NCBI GenBank assembly: GCA_026396845.1
Contig: JAPLWC010000016.1
Span: 1-6,330 of the forward strand
DNA: 6,330 nt
Origin: Candidatus Gottesmanbacteria bacterium
Lineage (GTDB): Bacteria > Patescibacteriota > Microgenomatia > UBA10105 > UBA927
Direction: 5' to 3'
How positions within the stretch are numbered: the first letter of the stretch is position 1; every line of letters begins with the position of its first letter. The notes under the pieces are model-generated. The model was given only the letters and a program-made list of their open reading frames with translations. It was not told the DNA's origin and did no database searches. Made by a program: the position numbers and the translations under genes. Of the stretch, positions 1 through 5,070 are shown piece by piece.

Positions 1-182
1 ATCCCGTGTCCACGGCGCTCCCGCCGGGATTCCGGCTCATCGACTCTCCCGATATCATTACGTCAAACATTTCTTCCACGGTCGTACGCAAGCGCCTGCA
101 ACAGGCGCATTCCGTCGTCGGATTGATCCCCGAGAGCGTGCTTTCCTATATTCATGAGCATAAATTATATGACATCCGCTGA
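1..182 (+). CDS. nadD: Nicotinate-nucleotide adenylyltransferase, C-terminal end (partial)
   Basis: This is the 3' end of a gene that begins before the window; the reading frame starts at base 3 and stops at TGA 180-182, giving 59 visible residues. The tail contains NISSTVVRKRL followed by HSVVGLIPESVLSYIHEHKLY. This matches the end of bacterial NadD, where an ISST-x-(I/V)-R motif of the nucleotidyltransferase fold is followed by a 'xLxPxxVxxYIxxHxLY' helix. From family knowledge, NadD adenylates nicotinate mononucleotide with ATP to give nicotinate adenine dinucleotide (NaAD) in the cytoplasm. Its product is the substrate of the next gene, and the overlap with that gene supports the call. 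The N-terminal nucleotide-binding motif lies outside the window, so intactness cannot be judged. Confidence 0.88.
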   Translation, partial: PVSTALPPGFRLIDSPDIITSNISSTVVRKRLQQAHSVVGLIPESVLSYIHEHKLYDIR

Positions 183-936
183 TCCCAAAACAATTTCTGA
201 ACACATTGTTGGCTTTTTGAAACAGTCTTTTGCCGCAGCCGGTTTTTCCGATGCGGTTGTGGGACTTTCCGGCGGCATTGACTCCGCAGTCAGCTGTATT
301 TTGGCTGTGCGGGCCATCGGAATAGATCACGTGTATCCGGTGCTTTTGCCATACGGGGCGTTAAGCACGCAGGCCACCCTTGACGCCATGAGTATTATTG
401 AAATGCTCAAAATTTCACCTACGCACGTTGCACGGGTAGATATTAAGCCGATTCTGGACCCCGTTACTTCAAAAGAGTTCGGCATGGATAATATACGGCG
501 CGGGAATCTCATGGCCCGCGCGCGCATGATGATTCTCTACGACCATGCCAAAAAACGGAGCGCTCTGGTCGTGGGAACGGAAAACAAAAGCGAATATTTG
601 CTGGGGTATTTTACCCGCTTCGGCGATGAGGCAAGCGACATTGAACCCCTGCGGAATCTCTACAAGACACAGTTGTATGATCTTGCAAAATATTTAGGCG
701 TACCGGATGCAATTATTGCCAAAAAACCAACGGCGGGCCTGTGGGAAGGCCAGACGGACGAGGGGGAATTCGGGTTCACCTATAAGGATGCGGATGAGAT
801 TTTATTTCTTTCTTTTGACGAAAAAAAATCAGCAGATGAGATTGTTGCTGCTGGATTTAGTAAAGATATAGTTGATAAAGTGCTGGCCCGCGCCCATCAG
901 AACGACTTCAAACACAATCTGCCGATACTTCCGTAG
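154..936 (+). CDS. nadE: NH3-dependent NAD+ synthetase
   Basis: This 260-residue protein amidates NaAD to NAD+ using ATP and ammonia, the last step of NAD synthesis. Visible motifs in order: the N-type ATP-pyrophosphatase P-loop LSGGIDSA (38-45), GNLMARARM (117-125), GTENKSE (141-147), YFTRFGD (152-158) with downstream D162 and P165-L, the Y-K-TQ segment (170-173), and PTAGLWEGQTDE (192-203). The length fits the single-domain enzyme. There is no N-terminal nitrilase-type glutaminase domain, so it should use free ammonia or an amidotransferase encoded elsewhere. The start at ATG 154 overlaps nadD by 29 bases; ATG 169 (overlap 14, five residues shorter) is equally possible. Neither start has a Shine-Dalgarno sequence, so expression probably depends on readthrough or coupling from nadD. 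Many relatives have GDG where this protein has GDE (157-159), a minor departure. Function is firm; the start is not. Confidence 0.95.
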   Translation: MSINYMTSADPKTISEHIVGFLKQSFAAAGFSDAVVGLSGGIDSAVSCILAVRAIGIDHVYPVLLPYGALSTQATLDAMSIIEMLKISPTHVARVDIKPILDPVTSKEFGMDNIRRGNLMARARMMILYDHAKKRSALVVGTENKSEYLLGYFTRFGDEASDIEPLRNLYKTQLYDLAKYLGVPDAIIAKKPTAGLWEGQTDEGEFGFTYKDADEILFLSFDEKKSADEIVAAGFSKDIVDKVLARAHQNDFKHNLPILP

Positions 937-953
937 CCTTAATATCCTATAAT

Positions 954-973
954 TTGACACAGTTTGATATAAT
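954..973 (+). promoter_or_regulatory. Promoter-like block upstream of the 208-aa gene
   Basis: TTGACACAGTTTGATATAAT contains a perfect TATAAT (968-973) preceded by TG one base away (TGaTATAAT, an extended -10). A perfect TTGACA sits only 8 bases upstream of the -10, far less than the usual 16-18. The block recurs with one difference at 1769-1788, before the paralogous gene. The -10 ends 8 bases before ATG 982, so the predicted transcript would begin at or within a few bases of the start codon. A second TATAAT lies at 948-953. The promoter role is inferred from sequence alone. Confidence 0.6.
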
Positions 974-981
974 GTCATCAT

Positions 982-1608
982 ATGAAATCGACAGTTGAGA
1001 CAATTCGGGAAATTCAAGCTCAAGATGCTAGAAACGCAGAGAATAGGAAAAGACTCTCCAAAGAAAATTCAAAAAGAGATAAAGAGAGAATCGCTCGAGA
1101 AAAACAATCCGAAATTAATGAACTTGAAAAGAGCAAACATAGAATAAGCAATGCAACTCGATTGTTTGAAAGTTCCAAAATACGATACGAAATAGATGAG
1201 ATAAAACGTAATTTTGTAGAAGGCAAGTTTCCTAAATCAGAAATTATTTATGATTTTGGTGGAATCGATTCAACTACTTTTACCTTTGTCTGGGGTATGC
1301 AGTTTGATATTGGAACTACAGAGGATGGTTTGCATCAATACTTAGTTGAGACACGCCGCTTCCTTTGGTCAGGTATAGATGCCTATGAGTTTTCAGTAAC
1401 AATAGATCCTTCTTCAAAAATGGTTCACGTTGGAAACGATCAGTGGCGAAAATTAACTAATGGTCGAGCTAGTCAAGAAATAATTGATGATATTGCTCAG
1501 GCTTTCGCACATCCTATTAGATATCATAAGGGCCCTGGTGGACCATATCATGACGATAAAGATTATAAACCTCCCTCTTTCGATGAAGATAGACCTCCGT
1601 GGTTTTAA
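982..1608 (+). CDS. Unknown 208-aa protein with charged helical N-terminus, paralogue 1
   Basis: I recognise no family. Residues 1 to about 60 are almost entirely charged or polar (Lys, Arg, Glu, Gln, Asn) and look like one long helix or coiled coil. From about 85 to 150 the sequence alternates hydrophobic and polar residues with several aromatics (YDFGG, FVWGMQFDIG), as in a beta-rich domain. A short helix ends in AFAHP (174-178). The final 30 residues are rich in Gly, Pro and acidic residues and end in PPWF. There is no signal peptide or membrane segment, so it is probably cytoplasmic. W129-S130, Y135-E136 and the AFAHP end match WS (110-111), YE (118-119) and ALANP (157-161) of the next gene, with the same Y-to-P spacing of 43 residues. 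ATG 982 fits the predicted promoter; there is no ribosome binding site. Composition is clearly more AT-rich than in nadE, suggesting separate acquisition. Confidence 0.8.
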   Translation: MKSTVETIREIQAQDARNAENRKRLSKENSKRDKERIAREKQSEINELEKSKHRISNATRLFESSKIRYEIDEIKRNFVEGKFPKSEIIYDFGGIDSTTFTFVWGMQFDIGTTEDGLHQYLVETRRFLWSGIDAYEFSVTIDPSSKMVHVGNDQWRKLTNGRASQEIIDDIAQAFAHPIRYHKGPGGPYHDDKDYKPPSFDEDRPPWF

Positions 1609-1616
1609 TTCAAAAG

Positions 1617-1635
1617 TTATCGTCGAAAACGATAA
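1617..1635 (+). terminator. Hairpin just after the 208-aa gene, possible transcript end
   Basis: TTATCGT (1617-1623) and ACGATAA (1629-1635) form a perfect 7-bp stem with a 5-base CGAAA loop, starting 8 bases after the stop codon. No T-tract follows and the stem is AT-rich, so it is not a typical intrinsic terminator. It could instead protect or process the 3' end of the transcript. Confidence 0.35.
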
Positions 1636-1666
1636 GCGAGCCAGTAAGTCCGAGGTCTATTTCAAA

Positions 1667-1690
1667 TATTTGAGGCTAAATTGAGGCTAA
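1667..1690 (+). repeat. Tandem 11-bp repeat element, copy A
   Basis: TTGAGGCTAAA (1670-1680) is followed directly by TTGAGGCTAAC (1681-1691), two copies differing only at the last base. The 24-base stretch 1667-1690 matches 2400-2423 downstream of the paralogous gene at 20 of 24 positions, and that copy has the same tandem structure. The second unit can also pair with CCTCAA at 1699-1704 (6-bp stem, 12-base loop). The role is unknown: it could be a protein-binding site, an RNA structure or a coding remnant. Confidence 0.5.
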
Positions 1691-1768
1691 CGTTGTACCC
1701 TCAACTTATGCTATTTCGAACAGATAATTATCAGCTACCCCCCCTAATTGAAGTCATTTCAGCTTTGA

Positions 1769-1788
1769 TTGACATAGTTTGATATAAT
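1769..1788 (+). promoter_or_regulatory. Promoter-like block upstream of the 178-aa gene
   Basis: TTGACATAGTTTGATATAAT is 19/20 identical to the block at 954-973. It has TATAAT at 1783-1788, the same TGa extension of the -10, and the same 8-base gap to TTGACA. The -10 ends 23 bases before ATG 1812, so the leader would be short (about 15-18 bases), and it contains no Shine-Dalgarno sequence. The conservation stands out against the more diverged coding sequences it serves. Confidence 0.6.
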
Positions 1789-1811
1789 ACTGTACGATTC
1801 TAAAAATTCAT

Positions 1812-2348
1812 ATGAGCATTAAAGAAAAATATAAACCGATTGCAGAAAAAGAAACTAGAAAAAAACTTGCGAGCCAGCGCAAGATTGATGAACGACAGAG
1901 AAAGGAAGGGATAATTGCAATTACCAAAGAAAAACAAAGGAACGAACGTGAAAGAATAAGAAAGCAGAGGATTCAGGAAATAATTAATCGAAGCGGAATT
2001 AAAGAAATGATGAAGGAAGCGGCGGATGTTAAGCGCGGTTGGGTAGTTTCGGAAGACGATGGGAGCAAACTAAACATAAACAGTCGTTGGTCTATCGACG
2101 TCAATACAGGAGAACCCATTTCACCGTTAAAAATTAAGTGGTCTTCAAATAATTATCCTTCCTACGAAATTACTTCTCATATTGAAGCAGGAAGTATTAC
2201 TATTGAAGGCTCACAGTCTAGAGTAATTAAAGGAATTGATATGTATGATCGAGATATCCTAGAACGGGCAATTATAAAGGCGCTAGCAAATCCCCACCAA
2301 GGACCAGATTCTAATCCGCCTCCTCAAAATAATTACCCATCTTGGTGA
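1812..2348 (+). CDS. Unknown 178-aa protein with charged helical N-terminus, paralogue 2
   Basis: I recognise no family. The layout parallels the preceding gene. Residues 1 to about 72 form a Lys/Arg/Glu/Gln-rich helix or coiled coil. A beta-rich middle (about 76-143) contains KIKWSS (W110-S111), Y118-E119-I120 and alternating Ile/Thr strands. A helix ends in ALANP (157-161). The Pro/Asn-rich tail ends in NNYPSW, comparable to PPWF in paralogue 1. The helical N-terminus is strongly basic, which could suit binding to nucleic acid or an acidic partner, but no catalytic motif is visible. There is no signal peptide or membrane segment. ATG 1812 is the first in-frame start after the predicted promoter, and no ribosome binding site is seen. 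The gene stops at TGA 2346-2348. Overall identity to paralogue 1 is low, so this is an old duplication or two members of a divergent family. Confidence 0.8.
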   Translation: MSIKEKYKPIAEKETRKKLASQRKIDERQRKEGIIAITKEKQRNERERIRKQRIQEIINRSGIKEMMKEAADVKRGWVVSEDDGSKLNINSRWSIDVNTGEPISPLKIKWSSNNYPSYEITSHIEAGSITIEGSQSRVIKGIDMYDRDILERAIIKALANPHQGPDSNPPPQNNYPSW

Positions 2349-2350
2349 TA

Positions 2351-2365
2351 ATCCTCCCTGAGGAT
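2351..2365 (+). terminator. Small hairpin after the 178-aa gene, weak terminator candidate
   Basis: ATCCTC (2351-2356) and GAGGAT (2360-2365) form a perfect 6-bp stem with a 3-base loop, starting three bases after the stop codon. The bases after it (ATTAATTGTCTCTTG) are T-rich but not a clean T-tract. Termination here is plausible, not shown. Confidence 0.35.
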
Positions 2366-2399
2366 ATTAATTGTCTCTTGTTCGAAATCGCATATCCGT

Positions 2400-2423
2400 T
2401 ATTTGAAGCCAAAATGAAGCTAA
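2400..2423 (+). repeat. Tandem 11-bp repeat element, copy B
   Basis: TTGAAGCCAAA (2403-2413) is followed directly by ATGAAGCTAAT (2414-2424), a degenerate tandem pair. The 24-base stretch differs from copy A (1667-1690) at four positions only, three of them transitions. It lies 51 bases after the end of the 178-aa gene; copy A lies 58 bases after the end of the 208-aa gene, so the placement is similar. Confidence 0.5.
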
Positions 2424-2465
2424 TACGAAGTACTCCTTCCCTTGCGCCCGACCTCCGAGTAGCGA

Positions 2466-2471
2466 TACAAT
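2466..2471 (+). promoter_or_regulatory. Possible -10 box upstream of the large gene
   Basis: TACAAT (2466-2471) lies 10 bases before ATG 2482, a -10-like hexamer with one mismatch. The best upstream hexamer at suitable spacing is TTGCGC (2442-2447, 18-base gap), which matches the -35 consensus only in TTG. The geometry would again give a near-leaderless transcript, as for the 208-aa gene. It lacks the TG extension and the TTGACA block found before the two small genes. Confidence 0.3.
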
Positions 2472-2481
2472 CGTACTATCT

Positions 2482-5070
2482 ATGGCAGAAACCCTCGATA
2501 ACTCAATGGGTGATTTTATTGCACGGTTTATCCAACGGCTCAGTAGGGACCCAACGCTTTCGGGTATGGCTCCTGATGAGATTAAACAGGAGGCACTGAG
2601 GCGGATTAAAGAGGCAGAAGCCAGGCGGACTGCCGCCAAAAATAAAGAGGTGAGTGATCAAAGGGCGAAAAAATCGAAAGAATGGGCGGATAAGGTTAAA
2701 AGTAAAGATGCTAAAACTCACCAAGAAGCTCTAACAGAAGCGGAAAAAGCAAAATATCCCGCAGTGACTCTTCCCGATGCAAAAGAGCACCTGACATACA
2801 TAAAAAAGGTGTTTGATAGGGATCCGCCGGCGTGGATAAAAACAGACATACAAGAATGTGCCCAGGCGGCAGAGTTTATTGCCCGCGTGACCCAGCTTCC
2901 GCCGGAGCTTCAAAACGACCCCAACGTGCTGTATTTGGAGCTTGCGAAGTTTAATAAATCAATGAATTGGTCCGAGGTACCTCTTGAATCGCGAAAAGAA
3001 GCGCGAATAGTTCAGGATAAGGTGCTTGAACAAATTCGTATAGTTGCAGGACCTGCGTTCGGAGATGCTTCCCGAGATGCGTTACTATGGGAAGTCGATT
3101 CCGGCCGGACCCATTTGAAGCCTCTTATTACTGATGATTCCAGTGGAGAGCAAATACAACAGCTCCAAACTACAACCGACACCAATCAGGAGATTCTTGA
3201 TTTACAGGAAAACCGATCTCCTGAAAATCAGCGTGAACAACTAGAAAATTTTATTAAAGATTTGCGTTCTGGTATTGGAGGTAAAGATACGCAATATGAC
3301 AGGACAGAAGTCTTGAAATATATTGCGTCCGCACAGGCACGACTAAATTTACTAGATTCCAAAATTATCGAACAACGCCAATATGGACAAAGAATCCAAT
3401 GGGACGAAAATTTGGAGAAGTTATATAAGCACCATGACCACAAAATAGGTGAGGCTCTTGAGCTCGGGCGCTATTTAGGTTTTAACGACGTTAAAGAAAT
3501 TGCCTATGAAGGCATACCGGGTCAACGGAAATGGCTCGCGCGGTTTCGTGAGAAATGGGTTGGTGCGACAGGTGAATCGTTTAAACCCGGACTTGAAGCG
3601 GACATGCAGTTTCAGGAATTTATGCGCATCACTTCTTGGCTTAACGGAAAGGAACATGCGGCATTAACGCTTCAATATAGAGATTTATGGAGTTTATATG
3701 AAGATATTGATTCTATCATTAAAAGCACACTTTATCGGCCAAAAGGACAAAAGGCGGAAGACAGCTTTAATATTAATCGGTATTTGAGTAACGTGCATCA
3801 CGACATGCTCCGAAAATACGATTTAGTGGATATTGCAAAACCAGCGGTATCAGAATCTATCGAAGATGTTATGAGGGATGAGATGTTTTTGTATCAAAAA
3901 CAACTAGATTTTCTTAAGGGTGAAATCGGAGTTGATGAACATGGTAAGCCAATACGGAGAATTGATAGGTTTAAAGCATTAAAAGATAGGTATCTTCAAA
4001 AAAAAGACTTTGAAGAAATGATTAAACTTCGGGATGAAAAAAGCAGATGGCATCAGGAATACCACGATAAAGACGGCGCCACAGTTTTAGATAGGCACGG
4101 GAGACCTATTAACAACGGGGAAAGACTTCGACGGCTCGAAAAACAATTTACCGGTAAAAGCGAAACATATGGGGGCCTAAGTCAACCTGAATATAATGAA
4201 ATGCTCGAGTTAGAGACAATGGTTGACGAAATAGGTCGAGGTGTTTTACTTCGGGATTACCATATGCTGGTGCACGTGGAGCCATATAGCCGGCTTCTTG
4301 AGGGACATAAAGAATATAAAGAAATTATGTGGGATTTAGACCCAAAAAATCACAATGAACCACCATCTCAAACCGATAGAGACAAGAAAATAAAACGACG
4401 CGATGAGCTGGTAGGGGAGATGCAGCAACAGTGGAAAGAATTTACGCGAAATAACAACGCAGAGTTTAATCCTGATACAGACGGTGAGTTACTCATGGAA
4501 TTGAGGAATTTTTCACCAGTAGAAATCCGTGCCTACAATAGGGTGGTACAAACATTACGGAGTGATTGGATTCGTGACCACGGTGGCACAACGGAAGGAT
4601 TTGAGGCCAATTTAAAAGATAATTCCTACAAAATTCGCGACGCGGTATGGGCAGCAAGAACGATTGTAGTGGGCACAGGAGAAGCGATGGAGAAAGGAGG
4701 AAAGCTCGGGAGGTCCGCCAGGTTTGATTTGGAGTTTACGCTGGGGTTGCCGAAGGAAATAAAAACAAAGCATTTCATGGACCGCGGATTTGCAGAGGCA
4801 TATCAGAGAGTGATAAATCCGTATATTTTTGAAGAAGACTTTCATATAGGAAGTAAAATGGGGGAAACATCCCGGAACCTCAATTACGAAGCGGCATTTA
4901 ATGAGGTTGGGTATGATTACAAAAAAGATCCGAGTATGCCACAAGCATGGAAAAAATTGGTTAAATTAGCTCGCTCCGGCCCGATCTTTTGGCTACGGGC
5001 CTGCAACAACTTTCCACCTATTGGCGTATGCAGCGCGTCGCCCTTGAGCCGATTATTAAAGAATATTTGA
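2482..5070 (+). CDS. Unknown giant helical protein, N-terminal part (862 aa, frame lost near its end)
   Basis: I recognise no family or catalytic motif. The protein is hydrophilic and predicted mostly helical. Residues about 33-95 are Lys/Glu/Ala/Arg-rich and look like a coiled coil. A low-complexity Gln/Thr/Asp stretch follows at about 220-245, then long charged helices. Residues 484-530 and 536-590 form a degenerate repeat: D-x-HG-(K/R)-PI (485-491 and 537-543), then an Arg-rich helix, then EM-x-x-L (512 and 573). No signal peptide or membrane segment is visible, so this part is probably cytoplasmic. The final residues, about 832 onward, read FWLRACNNFPP and look unlike the rest. The alternative frame there gives DLLATGLQQL and stays open for 438 codons. 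The natural product is therefore probably residues 1 to about 832 joined to the next entry, about 1274 aa in total. ATG 2482 has no ribosome binding site; ATG 2506 (Met9) is an alternative start. Confidence 0.75.
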   Translation: MAETLDNSMGDFIARFIQRLSRDPTLSGMAPDEIKQEALRRIKEAEARRTAAKNKEVSDQRAKKSKEWADKVKSKDAKTHQEALTEAEKAKYPAVTLPDAKEHLTYIKKVFDRDPPAWIKTDIQECAQAAEFIARVTQLPPELQNDPNVLYLELAKFNKSMNWSEVPLESRKEARIVQDKVLEQIRIVAGPAFGDASRDALLWEVDSGRTHLKPLITDDSSGEQIQQLQTTTDTNQEILDLQENRSPENQREQLENFIKDLRSGIGGKDTQYDRTEVLKYIASAQARLNLLDSKIIEQRQYGQRIQWDENLEKLYKHHDHKIGEALELGRYLGFNDVKEIAYEGIPGQRKWLARFREKWVGATGESFKPGLEADMQFQEFMRITSWLNGKEHAALTLQYRDLWSLYEDIDSIIKSTLYRPKGQKAEDSFNINRYLSNVHHDMLRKYDLVDIAKPAVSESIEDVMRDEMFLYQKQLDFLKGEIGVDEHGKPIRRIDRFKALKDRYLQKKDFEEMIKLRDEKSRWHQEYHDKDGATVLDRHGRPINNGERLRRLEKQFTGKSETYGGLSQPEYNEMLELETMVDEIGRGVLLRDYHMLVHVEPYSRLLEGHKEYKEIMWDLDPKNHNEPPSQTDRDKKIKRRDELVGEMQQQWKEFTRNNNAEFNPDTDGELLMELRNFSPVEIRAYNRVVQTLRSDWIRDHGGTTEGFEANLKDNSYKIRDAVWAARTIVVGTGEAMEKGGKLGRSARFDLEFTLGLPKEIKTKHFMDRGFAEAYQRVINPYIFEEDFHIGSKMGETSRNLNYEAAFNEVGYDYKKDPSMPQAWKKLVKLARSGPIFWLRACNNFPPIGVCSASPLSRLLKNI
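4965..5070 (+). other. Probable one-base frame change joining two parts of the large gene
   Basis: The frame used from 2482 stays open to TGA 5068-5070. The frame of the downstream part is open from 4965, just after TAA 4962-4964. The switch must therefore fall in 4965-5067, and protein character places it near 4977-4983. One extra C in the run GGCCCG (about 4978-4983) would give ...ARSG-P-DLLATGLQQL... without interruption. No canonical X-XXY-YYZ slippery heptamer is visible in the right register. This favours a single-base deletion or sequencing error over programmed frameshifting. Confidence 0.7.

Noticed and set aside
1484..1684. 66-codon + frame overlapping the 3' end of the 208-aa gene
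   Set aside because: It is mostly an out-of-frame reading of the 208-aa gene, has no start signal, and its product has no protein-like features.
1617..1704. Possible integron attC site after the first small gene, which would make the small genes cassettes
   Set aside because: GGCTAAC resembles a core-site half only partly, and no matching GTTRRRY partner at the right place or imperfect long stem was found. The second gene has no equivalent structure.
1723..1732. GATAATTATC palindrome as an operator
   Set aside because: It is a short AT-rich palindrome, 36 bases upstream of the TTGACA block. It has no counterpart before the paralogous gene, and such sites occur often by chance.
2342..2599. 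85-codon + frame overlapping the end of the 178-aa gene and the start of the large gene
   Set aside because: It overlaps both real genes, has no ribosome binding site, and most of its length is the out-of-frame reading of the large gene. Only the FEAK-containing part resembles another segment, and that is reported as a repeat element.
4612..4944. 110-codon frame on the reverse strand inside the large gene
   Set aside because: It is antisense to a well-supported coding frame. The product is rich in Phe, Ile, His and Cys, as expected from reverse-complemented charged codons, and no start signal is seen.
4981..4992. Programmed -1 frameshifting at the CTTTTGG stretch
   Set aside because: The register C-TTT-TGG would force a poor P-site re-pairing and does not fit the X-XXY-YYZ pattern, and no clear downstream stimulatory structure was seen. 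A single-base deletion is simpler.
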